DNA from: CAIUVD01 sp044338255
Lineage (GTDB): Bacteria; Planctomycetota; UBA11346
Length of the DNA stretch: 28,383 nt
Assembly (NCBI GenBank): GCA_044338255.1
Contig: JBIILZ010000045.1
Location: forward strand, 1-28,383
Reading direction: 5' to 3'
The notes beneath the pieces were generated by a model. The model saw only the letters and a program-made list of their open reading frames with translations, ran no database searches and had not been told where the DNA came from. Position 1 is the stretch's first letter; the number at the start of each line of letters is the position of its first letter. Positions 8,049 through 15,871 of this stretch are shown here, piece after piece. The position numbers were made by a program, and so were the translations under genes.

Positions 8049-10052
8049 TCATGAAAGAGACGATGAAAGAGACGATGAAAGAGACGATGAAAGAGACGAT
8101 GAAAGAGACGATGAAAGAGACGATGAAAGAGACGATGAAAGAGACGATGAAAGAGACGATGAAAGAGACGATGAAAGGAACGCTCCGCCTCTGCCCTGGA
8201 GCAGGTGCGCAAGCGCTGAGAAAGGAATCGGCCGGGTCAACACACGGTCATAACCGGCTGTCGACAAGCGGCACTGTTGTTCCCGATCGGGCTGATCGAC
8301 CAGCGCCGCCAGGGGGAGCGCGGAAATCTCCAGACATTGGCGGACTTCACTGGCCAGGGCCGCGCGCCGCTGGGGGGCCACGACATCGACCAGCACCAGA
8401 CGCGGACCGACCTCAAGCAGCACCGCCCGCAGATTGTCGGGGGTACACAGCACCAACTCGTCACCGCGCTGTCCCAGCCAGCTCGCGAGCGCCGTCGCCA
8501 AGCTCTCGCCGACGGTGCGATCATGACAGAGCACCACCGCGCCCTCATGGGCTGCGGGCTGTGGACTGGCGGTGATCAGGCGCACCTGGATCAGGCGATA
8601 AAGGATGTGAAAAACCTCGAAGGTCGAGAGCCGCTGACCATGTTCGGCGAGACGCGTCAGGATGTGCTTCACCGGCGTCCGCCCATCGACCAGCAGCAGC
8701 ACCTGGGTCTCTTCGGCGGTGAGCGTAAACAACGGCAAGCGTGCGCGGAAATCAGCGGCGCGCGCGCAACACTGATCGAGAGAGGCGACTTCGAGCTCGA
8801 TCTGCGACCAGTCATCGACCTGGCGCAAACGGTCGAGGTGCAGCTGGTCGATGGTCAGCTCCAGCCCGGCCTGCTCGACGGCGCTCGGCAGGGGGTCGCG
8901 GTCATGCCAGGACCACGGCAGCGGTCCGTCGGCGGTCAGCTGCAGCAAGGCCTGGCGACCGTGCTGATGCAGGACGGCGAGCCCCTGGAGGTGGTCGCTG
9001 GCGGCGAGCACGGCGGCAATCGCCGGCGCCAGCTCCGAGTTCTGGCTCAGGCCCTTGCCGGGTTCTTCGCTGATGCCCGAGGCTACCAGGACACGGCGGG
9101 CGGCGATCACGCCCCGCGGGGCGATCAGGCGCAGCTCGCCGCGATCGAACCACACCTCGACCCCGTCTTCGTCTCCGATGTAGAGCACGCCGGTGCGATG
9201 CGCATCCGCCACCACCCGCAGCAAGGGCAGGAAAGAAAGGAAGCCGGTGGTCCCCGAGAAGGAACTGGTCGGCGGCGGTGCTTCCGGCGCGACCGGCGCA
9301 GCCGGCGCAGGCGCGACCAGCGGCGTCAATCCCTGCAGGACCGTGCCCATCATTTCCGAGGTGAACAGGCGCCGCGCGAGGAAGGCCGCCGGGGCTTGCG
9401 CGCCGGCCTCTGGCAGCCATTCGGGGATGCGCGAAAGCCGGTCGCGGAAGGCGGTGAACAGGACCTTGGCCGCGGCTTCGCGTCGACTCCGCTCGCCGCG
9501 ATCGTTGACGAAGGATCCGGTACCAGGGGCCGCGGTCGCGGCCGCTGACGGAGGATTCACGGATGGAGTCGCGGTTGGCCCTGGCGGCCCTGGCGGCACT
9601 GGCGGCACTGGCGGCTCGCTCGCCACCGGTGGTGTCACCGCGCGACTCAAGGCACGGGCAATGACATGCAGAATCTCCGCCGGCGCAAAGGGCTTGGCGA
9701 TGACTTCCAGCACTGCCCGCCGACCCTTGAACAAGGGTCGGATGTCATCGCCCTTACCCGACATCACCACCACCGGGATGCCCTGGGTCAGCGGGTCGCG
9801 CGCCAGCTCGTCGCAGACCTCGGTGCCCTTGAGATCGGGCAGGACGTAGTCGAGCAGGATGAGCTTCGGGCGCAGCCGGCGCGCGAGGTCGAGCCCCTGC
9901 TGCCCCAAGGCCGCCACCTCATAGGCGTGGCCCGCCCGCTGGAGGGTCATCTCCAGAAGCTTGCGGATGGTCAGGCTGTCATCGATCACCAGCACCGGAC
10001 CGTTTCCGCTGATCAACGCGTCGAAATCCATGGACGGCATCAGCGCATTCAT
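8049..10052 (-). CDS. PatA-like protein: receiver, DUF4388, degenerate second receiver, Ser-rich tail
   Basis: A 667-residue multidomain regulator. The N-terminal receiver (about 19-130) has D24/D25, phospho-acceptor D68 and K120. A Pro/Ala-rich linker follows. A DUF4388 (PatA N-terminal type) domain lies at about 270-420, with the signature TGVLYIGDEDGVEVWFDRGEL. A second receiver-like domain (about 505-610) keeps D556 in LVLVDVV but has Arg in place of the usual lysine. The last 42 residues are a repeated SSSL tail encoded by a 12-bp array. Receiver-DUF4388 proteins often accompany type IV pilus-type chemosensory clusters and are thought to be output regulators. The start at 10052 is used because its ATGA overlaps the upstream stop; an ATG 12 codons further upstream is possible. 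The stop codon is created where the repeat array ends. Confidence 0.88.
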   Translation of the reverse strand: MNALMPSMDFDALISGNGPVLVIDDSLTIRKLLEMTLQRAGHAYEVAALGQQGLDLARRLRPKLILLDYVLPDLKGTEVCDELARDPLTQGIPVVVMSGKGDDIRPLFKGRRAVLEVIAKPFAPAEILHVIARALSRAVTPPVASEPPVPPVPPGPPGPTATPSVNPPSAAATAAPGTGSFVNDRGERSRREAAAKVLFTAFRDRLSRIPEWLPEAGAQAPAAFLARRLFTSEMMGTVLQGLTPLVAPAPAAPVAPEAPPPTSSFSGTTGFLSFLPLLRVVADAHRTGVLYIGDEDGVEVWFDRGELRLIAPRGVIAARRVLVASGISEEPGKGLSQNSELAPAIAAVLAASDHLQGLAVLHQHGRQALLQLTADGPLPWSWHDRDPLPSAVEQAGLELTIDQLHLDRLRQVDDWSQIELEVASLDQCCARAADFRARLPLFTLTAEETQVLLLVDGRTPVKHILTRLAEHGQRLSTFEVFHILYRLIQVRLITASPQPAAHEGAVVLCHDRTVGESLATALASWLGQRGDELVLCTPDNLRAVLLEVGPRLVLVDVVAPQRRAALASEVRQCLEISALPLAALVDQPDREQQCRLSTAGYDRVLTRPIPFSALAHLLQGRGGAFLSSSLSSSLSSSLSSSLSSSLSSSLSSSLSSSLSSSLSSSLS
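8051..8182. repeat. 12-bp tandem repeat, ten perfect units plus one variant
   Basis: Ten identical units ATGAAAGAGACG and one variant (ATGAAAGGAACG). In the minus-strand frame of the PatA-like gene they encode SSSL repeats and form the whole C-terminal tail, ending at the TGA at the array edge. All three minus-strand frames of the array are open, so flanking frameshifts could yield different repetitive tails. Confidence 0.97.
9581..9616. repeat. 9-bp tandem repeat, four units, in the PatA-like gene
   Basis: Units CTGGCGGCN, four copies, encoding the P-P-V/G tripeptides of the proline-rich linker between the first receiver and DUF4388. In frame; may simply be a low-complexity proline linker. 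Confidence 0.75.
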
Positions 10053-11095
10053 GAGCGCAGTTCCATGGCCACCGCCGTCACCGCGCACTCATAGCTGCGG
10101 GCCGCCGCCGCCAGATGATCGATCACCGAGCTCGCGCCCCCTTCCGCCGCCGCGGCCAACAGTTCAGGGGCGAACTCCGGCAGGTCCGGAAAGGGCGCAC
10201 TCGCCAGGATCACGTCGCCCGGCTCAGCAGTGAGTACGCGTACGCCTTCGTCATCGGTCTGCGCCGACAATTCCCACCACGCCGGCAGGCGCTGACGCGA
10301 GATCACCCGCACTGGCCAGCCCGCGGGCGCCGCCAGCAGCCATCGCCCGCCGTCGAGATCGAGATGCACCAGCGTCGACCAGGCGCGGGCCCGGCGGGCA
10401 CCAAGAAGGCGCTGCTGGTGCGCCGATTCCGGCTGATCCTGCCAAGCGGCCAGGGCCGGCATGACCTCGCGCTCGAGGTCGAGATCGGTGAGCGTGCACG
10501 AACTCAGTACCGCCGTCAGCCCCGCTGACGAACTGACATCGATGCGTTCGCCGCCATCGCTGATCAACCAGGCCGCCACACCACGGCCGTGTTTGAGTTC
10601 TTGGAGGCGCACGCGTTCGCTGACCATGGCCGCGGCAACGGCTTCCGGCGCGGCTGATGCCGGAGCAGGCACCTCCGGCGCGTTGGCCCGCCACGCCTGC
10701 GCCGCGCGCAGGTGGGGAATCATGCGTTCGTGATCGTAGGGTGGCCCGAGCAGGGTCAGGCGGCCACCGTGGAGGTTGATGACCGGCTGCACCAAGGCCT
10801 CGCTGCTGAACAGCACCACTGGCAGACCGGGAAAGACCTCGTCGGCGAGATGCAGCACGGCCGCCGGCAGACGGCGGGCGCCGGGGGTCAGCGCGGCCAC
10901 GATCAGGCTGGGGGTGACTTGAGACAATGGCGAGTCGCCGGGCGCCCAACGTTGGGTGCTGAAGCCGCATTGCTCGGCAGCCAGGAGCAGAGCATGCTCG
11001 AGGGCCGCCTCCATGTGGTGGTCGATGACCAGCATCATCGGCGCACGAATGCCGACCTCGATCCCGCTCGACGACGATTCGAACAGCACGTTCAT
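10049..11095 (-). CDS. Degenerate receiver plus PP2C-like (pseudo)phosphatase protein
   Basis: A 348-residue soluble protein with no confident family match. Residues 20-130 look like a receiver fold without its chemistry: a VIDHH start but no phospho-acceptor Asp in SLIVAAL and no conserved lysine. Residues 165-345 show a PP2C-like layout. AAWLISDGG (about 174-182) resembles the DGxGG site, STLVHLDLDGGRWLLAAPAGW the GDS strand, GDVILASAPFPD the GDxLLLxSDG motif, and a final YECAVTAVAMEL the DNITxxxV strand. Several metal-binding Asp positions are Ala, Gly or Glu-Cys, so phosphatase activity is doubtful. It starts and ends in ATGA overlaps. Sharing an operon with a Ser/Thr kinase makes a phosphatase or phospho-binding role attractive but unproven. 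Confidence 0.5.
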   Translation of the reverse strand: MNVLFESSSSGIEVGIRAPMMLVIDHHMEAALEHALLLAAEQCGFSTQRWAPGDSPLSQVTPSLIVAALTPGARRLPAAVLHLADEVFPGLPVVLFSSEALVQPVINLHGGRLTLLGPPYDHERMIPHLRAAQAWRANAPEVPAPASAAPEAVAAAMVSERVRLQELKHGRGVAAWLISDGGERIDVSSSAGLTAVLSSCTLTDLDLEREVMPALAAWQDQPESAHQQRLLGARRARAWSTLVHLDLDGGRWLLAAPAGWPVRVISRQRLPAWWELSAQTDDEGVRVLTAEPGDVILASAPFPDLPEFAPELLAAAAEGGASSVIDHLAAAARSYECAVTAVAMELRS

Positions 11096-11535
11096 GATCC
11101 GACAGCGCCGGATTCAGCTGCTAAAGCCTGCGAAATGAGGGGTACCGCCAACAATCCCGCCTGACGGCCATCGGCCAAGACGCAGGATTGGACCCAGTTC
11201 GCCGGCCACGTCGCGGGCCAGCCGGGGAGCCCGCCAGCTGGGGTCGCAGCGCTACGCTCGATCAGCGCCAGGCCATGCATACGATCGACGCGCAGGCCCC
11301 AGACTGGCGGCTCTCCGGGAGCCAGGAGCGCATAGTCCGGATCATTACCCGGTGCTGACGGTGCGACGTCCAGCAGCCAGATCCCCAGATCGCCGGCGAG
11401 GGCGCGACCGGCACACCACGCCGCCGACTGCGGCAAACGCGGCGAACAGCGCACCGGCACGGCGCGACCGACAGCCGCGACCGCCATGGCCACGAGCACT
11501 CCCTGCCGCTCAGCGACGAGGACTCGCTGGTCCAA
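11092..11535 (-). CDS. Divergent CheW-like protein, first gene of operon A
   Basis: A 147-residue protein, probably a degenerate CheW-type adaptor. It has a strand-rich beginning (VLVAERQGVLVAMAV), a middle WLLDV where CheW has its PVxDL strand, and WGLRVDRMHGLALI, which resembles the LxVDxVxxI strand. No enzymatic motifs are seen. I chose the TTG at 11535 because AGGA sits 6 bases upstream; the ATG at 11556 gives a 154-residue form but has no ribosome site. Its stop overlaps the next gene by ATGA. As the promoter-proximal gene of the operon it should be produced with all the following chemosensory proteins. Confidence 0.5.
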   Translation of the reverse strand: MDQRVLVAERQGVLVAMAVAAVGRAVPVRCSPRLPQSAAWCAGRALAGDLGIWLLDVAPSAPGNDPDYALLAPGEPPVWGLRVDRMHGLALIERSAATPAGGLPGWPATWPANWVQSCVLADGRQAGLLAVPLISQALAAESGAVGS

Positions 11536-11573
11536 TTGTTTTCCTGACGGGCTCATCAGGAGAAATGTTTACT

Positions 11574-11579
11574 TCTATA
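11574..11579 (-). promoter_or_regulatory. possible -10 box of operon A
   Basis: On the minus strand this reads TATAGA within GGTATAGAAG, about 38 bases before the TTG start. No good -35 hexamer is found 16-18 bases upstream. The same GGTATA context is seen before the two promoters of the middle block. Weak evidence alone. Confidence 0.3.
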
Positions 11580-11739
11580 CCACTGGATTGCATTGCTTCA
11601 CGGCGCAGCAATTTCAAAACTACTTTTGACGCCGGTCCCAATTCGCCCCATCTGATCCGCCAGACACTCCTCCCCCTGCCGCAATAACGCTCCGGCGATC
11701 TGCTCCCGCGATTAATGCCTCAGCAGACGCCATGAAGCG

Positions 11740-11842
11740 TAGGAGCCTGTCGGAGATAGACTCCTGGGAGGCGTTCCTGGGGGCGCGGGCGACTCGCCCG
11801 CGCCCCCAGAATCGAGCCGACCGAATCTATTCTAGACAGCTT
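11740..11842. mobile_element. degenerate copy of the inverted-repeat (MITE-like) element
   Basis: The left end TAGGAGCCTGTCGGAGATAG and a right end containing GCCGACCGAATCTATT (11816-11831) match the ends of the better-preserved element at 17295-17462; the 16-base right-end motif is identical. The terminal repeats here are imperfect and the interior is replaced by a GC-rich hairpin. The right end runs into the 3' end of the hybrid histidine kinase, whose TAG stop lies next to the 16-base motif. Non-autonomous: no transposase is encoded. Confidence 0.6.
11777..11809. terminator. strong GC hairpin 22 bases past the histidine kinase stop
   Basis: A perfect 15-bp inverted repeat (arm CTGGGGGCGCGGGCG) with a 3-base loop. 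It lies just downstream of the minus-strand histidine kinase gene and upstream of operon A. No T-tract follows on either strand, so it may slow polymerase or protect a 3' end rather than act as a textbook intrinsic terminator. It is also the interior of the MITE-like copy. Confidence 0.55.
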
Positions 11843-14729
11843 TCAACCACGCGCTCAGCGCCGTCGCCAATTGAGTCACGTTGATTGGCTTGCTAACGAA
11901 GCCATTCATGCCGGCTTGCGAGCATTCCACTTGGTCCTCGCTTCTGGCGTTGGCAGTCAAGGCCAGGATCGGGATGGCGTGATCAATTACCATGCTGGTG
12001 GGATCGCGGATGGCGCGCGTCGCCTCCAGGCCATCCATCTCGGGCATTTGCATATCCATCAACACCAAGTCGTAGCGTTTTTCGCTGAGGGCGTGCAACG
12101 CCTCAAAGCCGTTGCCGACGATATCGACCTGCTCGATGCCGAGTTTGCGCAGTATGCCGCGTCCGACCAGTTGGTTGACGGGGTTATCCTCCGCCATCAA
12201 CACCCGCACGGTGTTTGCGAAGCGAACCTCGTGCTGACACTGAAATCGTTCGCTGACTGGGGCTGACCGTGCGCGTTCCTCGTGGCTGGCAGTCAACTGA
12301 TACACCATCAATTCTTGAAGATCGCGTACACGCACCGGCAGAGGCAGGTATCCAGCACAGCGCTTGCCCAGACGCCGCTTGAAAACCTCGCGCTCAGCAC
12401 TGCCGACTAACGCGATCACAGTCATGTCGTTCAGCGTCGCATCGGTACGCAGACGTTCGACCAGAGCCGGACCATCATACTCAGTGCGCGATAAGGCGAT
12501 GATCACGAAGCGGAATGGGCGCTGTTCTTGGCTCGCGCGCTGCACCTGATCCAAGCAGGTCCGTAGCGAATCCGCGGTCTGCACCTGCATGCCCCATGTC
12601 GTCATGCGTTCGGAGTTAATCCGCCGGCAGGCAAGCTGCGTATCCACCAGCAACACGCGTGCTCCCACCAAGGCCGTTGGCGGGAGCGGCGGATTGGGCT
12701 GACCATCAGCGACCAGCAGCAAGCGTACGGTGAACCAGAAGGTCGAGCCTTGGCCGGCGCCACTGTCTACGTGACTGTCTGCGCGACTGTCAACGCGACT
12801 GTCGACCCCAATGGTGCCACCCATGAGTTCACTCAGCTGCTTGCAGATGGCCAGTCCCAGACCGGTTCCTCCAAATTCACGCGTGGTCGAGGCATCGACC
12901 TGCGAAAAAGGCTGAAAAAGCCGTTCACGTTTGTCGGCAGGGATTCCGATACCGGTATCCATGACGGAAAAACGCAGGTCCACCGTCTCCGCAGGGACAG
13001 CCGCCGAGGGGACAGCCGCCACGGACTGCCGCTCCAGTGTGACCTGGATGACGATCTCACCAGCTTTAGTAAACTTCAGCGCATTGCCGACCAAGTTGGT
13101 GAGGATTTGACGTAATCGTCCAGGATCGCCCTGAACTCGCATGGGCACCTCGGGCGCCACAACACAGATCAGCTCTAAACGCTTTTCATCCGCCTTGCCC
13201 ACCATCACGTCGGTGAGGTCATCGAGCAGCGCCTGCACGTCGAAGCTGATGGATTCCAACTCCAGCTTACCAGCTTCGACTTTCGAGAAATCAAGGATGT
13301 CGTTGATCAATGTCAGCAGCGATTCGGAGCACGTGCGCACGGTCTGGCACATGCGCCGCTGCTCTGGAGTCATCTCGGTGTCCAAGAGCAGTCCGGTCAT
13401 ACCGATAATACCGTTCATCGGGGTGCGGATTTCATGGCTCATGGTCGCCAAGAATGCACTCTTGGCAACCGAGGCCTGCTGCGCCTGACTGGCCAAGGCC
13501 GTGGCCACAACCGTTTTTTCCGCCAACTGTTCATTAGCCGATTGCAGCTCCCGGTCCTGCGCCACCTGGTCGGTAATATCGCGTATAAAGGCGCTGAACT
13601 CATTCATTCCAGCAATTTTCAGGGGCGTAATGGAGAGCTCGATCGGGAACTCACGTCGATCGCGATGGCGGGCCAGAATCTCGACTCTTTTATTCAAGAA
13701 CGATTCCTCTCCAGGCTCTAGGAAATGATGCATGTCACGAATAACCGCCTCGTGATGCTGTGGTAAAATGATCATGTGATGAAGCTTCTGCCCGATGGCT
13801 TCAGCTTGGGGCCAACCGAATATTTTCTCTGCCTGATTGTTCCAACGGATGATGACCCCCTCTGAATCCATCTGCACCACGGCATCCATCGCAGTATTCA
13901 CGGTCGCCGACAGGACATACTCGCTAACACGCACCGACTCCTCGGCGTTCTTGCGCACAGAAATCTCAGATTCCTTGTAGGTCAGGGCCTGCTCCAGGGC
14001 GATTGCCACGACACTGATCTCGTTCGTCCCCGCCAAGATGTTGGCCGGCATAACCGCACCCGTCTGACGACCGGATATATGCCGCCCTATCACGCTCAAA
14101 GGCATCAATACGATGCGCCTAAACAGAACATAGCCTATGGCGCCGACCAGACTGAACATCACCAGAAATCCCAGGGTCAAGATCAGGATCGTAGACCACG
14201 TCGCGCGCTCGGTCGAACGCGTATCGAAATGCACCACGATCACCCCATTGCGCAGAGCCTCCATGTGATGGTCACCATTGAACAGCCGCATCGGTGTGGT
14301 CACCACCAATTGATTGCGGTCACGCCAGGTATGCACCTGCATGACACGCGTACTGACGGCGATGGCCACGTCCTCTGGCCGATGGAAATCCGCTACGTCA
14401 GCAAGCCTCTGCCCGACCCAGGCCTGTCTGGTACAGGCCTGGATCCGCGCTGGCTGTCCGCCGACCACCGCGATGAGCGTGACATCCTGCTCGGCGCCCA
14501 ACGCCGAGACCACCCGCTGCATTTCACCGGCTCGGGAGACGCTTTCCGCGACATAACTCACGGAATAGGCAATCGCTGTGGCGCGACGGCGTAATTCGTC
14601 ATGCAAAAGACCGTACATCAGCCGTCCCGAGACCACGATGGCGACAACCGCAGCGCACACTCCGACCACTAACATGGGGAGCAGGACGGTGAAGCGCAGG
14701 GACTGAGGAATGCGCAGCCGGAAACTCAT
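11832..14729 (-). CDS. Membrane-bound hybrid histidine kinase (HAMP-PAS-HisKA-HATPase-pseudoREC-REC)
   Basis: A 965-residue sensor kinase. Membrane segments at about 13-34 and 180-204 enclose a periplasmic sensor region. A HAMP-like segment, then a PAS domain (about 270-390) follow. HisKA has H432 in SHEIRTPMNG. The ATPase has N549, DTGIGIP (591-597) and GGTGLGL (620-626). The first receiver-like domain (about 690-800) has lost its phospho-acceptor Asp. The second (842-960) is complete, with D892 in LMDMQMPEMDG and K947. A 12-bp repeat inserts VDSR-type residues (642-657) between the GGTIGVDS and GQGSTFWF strands of the ATPase fold. It starts 2 bases after the solute-binding protein gene without its own ribosome site, which implies coupling. 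Base composition looks less GC-rich than the neighbours. The last residues run into a MITE-like end, so the native C-terminus may be altered. Confidence 0.93.
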   Translation of the reverse strand: MSFRLRIPQSLRFTVLLPMLVVGVCAAVVAIVVSGRLMYGLLHDELRRRATAIAYSVSYVAESVSRAGEMQRVVSALGAEQDVTLIAVVGGQPARIQACTRQAWVGQRLADVADFHRPEDVAIAVSTRVMQVHTWRDRNQLVVTTPMRLFNGDHHMEALRNGVIVVHFDTRSTERATWSTILILTLGFLVMFSLVGAIGYVLFRRIVLMPLSVIGRHISGRQTGAVMPANILAGTNEISVVAIALEQALTYKESEISVRKNAEESVRVSEYVLSATVNTAMDAVVQMDSEGVIIRWNNQAEKIFGWPQAEAIGQKLHHMIILPQHHEAVIRDMHHFLEPGEESFLNKRVEILARHRDRREFPIELSITPLKIAGMNEFSAFIRDITDQVAQDRELQSANEQLAEKTVVATALASQAQQASVAKSAFLATMSHEIRTPMNGIIGMTGLLLDTEMTPEQRRMCQTVRTCSESLLTLINDILDFSKVEAGKLELESISFDVQALLDDLTDVMVGKADEKRLELICVVAPEVPMRVQGDPGRLRQILTNLVGNALKFTKAGEIVIQVTLERQSVAAVPSAAVPAETVDLRFSVMDTGIGIPADKRERLFQPFSQVDASTTREFGGTGLGLAICKQLSELMGGTIGVDSRVDSRADSHVDSGAGQGSTFWFTVRLLLVADGQPNPPLPPTALVGARVLLVDTQLACRRINSERMTTWGMQVQTADSLRTCLDQVQRASQEQRPFRFVIIALSRTEYDGPALVERLRTDATLNDMTVIALVGSAEREVFKRRLGKRCAGYLPLPVRVRDLQELMVYQLTASHEERARSAPVSERFQCQHEVRFANTVRVLMAEDNPVNQLVGRGILRKLGIEQVDIVGNGFEALHALSEKRYDLVLMDMQMPEMDGLEATRAIRDPTSMVIDHAIPILALTANARSEDQVECSQAGMNGFVSKPINVTQLATALSAWLKAV
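12762..12809. repeat. 12-bp tandem repeat, four units, inside the HATPase domain
   Basis: Four units of the form ACTGTCNACGCG with a few substitutions, encoding V-D-S-R/H/G repeats on the minus strand. Ordinary kinases have only a short turn here (VDSxxGxGSTF). The insertion adds about 12 residues to a conserved catalytic domain. Confidence 0.85.
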
Positions 14730-14731
14730 GA

Positions 14732-15736
14732 TCAGGGCGAATGCGGCGTCACGAAACGGTCAGTGACAGTGCCTGCACGACGGTCTTCACCGCTCAATTG
14801 GTCACTGGCGCGCAGGATACGATCGACCCGATCCACCACCACGCTCAGTTTTCCACCTGGAGCAAGATACAGGGCCCGTTCGCTGGCCGGCACTAGGCGA
14901 ATGCCGTCCGTCAAGGCGAGGGCGAATTCGTCTGCCGTGATCCCCTCGCGACTAGCCATGATTCCATGCGCCTCGGCGGGATTGCTAACCGTGAAGTCCA
15001 TGGCGCGACGGAAAGCCTGCAACAGGTGGCCGACATCGACAGCACGTTCACGCACTACTTTCCCATCTATGGCGATGACGTCGACCACCTCGCCCGGGAT
15101 TTTGGCGGTGGTGTATACCGGCACGCCTTTGTCCTCGGTCATTACGGCCAGCGAAATCGGTGGATAGGTCACCAGGGCATCCAGTTCGCCTTTTGCAAAA
15201 GATTCTCGCATGCTCAGTTGATCAATCGATACGACCGTGATGTCTTTCAGCGTCAATCCCTGTTCTTCCAGGGCCCGCACCAAGACATAGGCCCCGAGCG
15301 ATCCGAGTTCGACCCCAACACGGGCACCGCGCAACGATTCCTTGCCCGTGAGCGTCGGCTTGGCGAGTACGACATCCGCACCATCGGAATAGTCGACCAC
15401 ATCCACGATTTGCAGATCGCGGTCAGGCTGGCTGCGTGCCTGCAGGACTTCGATCACCGTGGTACCTAATCCATCAATCTGACCACGCTCATAGGCGCGC
15501 CGGGCGTCGGACAGCGAATTGAATTCGACCAGGCGCACCTCGACCCCGGCTTCCCGATAGAAGCCCTTCTGCTGCGCGAGGTAAAGAAATTCATACCCCG
15601 GCCAGGCATTGATGCCGATACGCAGCGGTTCCTGCGGCGGGCGCAGGAACCGTACCAGCAGCAGACCCGCGATGCACGCAACCACTATCAACGCGAACAG
15701 TGGCCAGCGGACGGCGGTACGACGAACATGGGACAT
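14732..15736 (-). CDS. Membrane-anchored NMT1/THI5-like solute-binding protein
   Basis: A 334-residue periplasmic binding protein of the NMT1/THI5 (NrtA/SsuA/TauA-like) type. An uncleaved-looking hydrophobic anchor lies at about 11-29, followed by LRIGINAWPGYEFLYLAQQKGFY, the typical first strand and helix of this family. RGARVGVELGSLGAYVL (about 136-152) and ELDALVTYPP (about 184-193) are the usual second-lobe landmarks. The start at 15736 has GGAG 5 bases upstream; a longer in-frame extension to 15871 has no support. There are no ABC permease or ATPase genes nearby. The gene ends 2 bases before the hybrid histidine kinase, so it most likely presents a ligand to that kinase rather than feeding a transporter. 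The ligand cannot be told; relatives bind taurine, nitrate, pyrimidine precursors or similar small molecules. Confidence 0.87.
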   Translation of the reverse strand: MSHVRRTAVRWPLFALIVVACIAGLLLVRFLRPPQEPLRIGINAWPGYEFLYLAQQKGFYREAGVEVRLVEFNSLSDARRAYERGQIDGLGTTVIEVLQARSQPDRDLQIVDVVDYSDGADVVLAKPTLTGKESLRGARVGVELGSLGAYVLVRALEEQGLTLKDITVVSIDQLSMRESFAKGELDALVTYPPISLAVMTEDKGVPVYTTAKIPGEVVDVIAIDGKVVRERAVDVGHLLQAFRRAMDFTVSNPAEAHGIMASREGITADEFALALTDGIRLVPASERALYLAPGGKLSVVVDRVDRILRASDQLSGEDRRAGTVTDRFVTPHSP

Positions 15737-15755
15737 GTCTACTCCGAAGTGATCG

Positions 15756-15761
15756 AGTATA
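15756..15761 (-). promoter_or_regulatory. -10 box for the binding protein/histidine kinase pair
   Basis: The minus strand reads TATACT within GGTATACTCG, about 20 bases before the ATG, leaving room for a short leader with the GGAG site. No strong -35 is seen at 17 bases (TGGCGA). The 10-base string GGTATACTCG recurs before the Ser/Thr kinase at 17209-17214. Confidence 0.5.
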
Positions 15762-15871
15762 CCTGAAAAGGAAATCGATCGCCAGCGAGATTCCAACCCC
15801 ACCAAACCAAACGCCGAAACCGTCAAGAACGCACCAGAAATCGGGCTTCCACACAGGGAAACTGGCTGCAT

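Noticed and set aside
8051..8182. Phase-variation switch
   Set aside because: The 12-bp unit cannot shift the frame, so copy changes alter tail length rather than turning the gene on or off.
7982..8212. N-terminal extension of CheY reading the repeat as FHRL units
   Set aside because: It overlaps the end of the PatA-like gene, a good ribosome site lies before 7981, and the receiver fold starts exactly there.
8277..9548. Plus-strand open frame of about 423 codons opposite the PatA-like gene
   Set aside because: Antisense shadow with biased composition; the minus frame has clear receiver and DUF4388 motifs.
11533..11565. Hammerhead-like CTGATGAG near the operon A start
   Set aside because: The CTGATGA string is followed by a possible stem, but the required C-GAAA core after stem II and the other stems are absent; chance match around the ATGAG codons.
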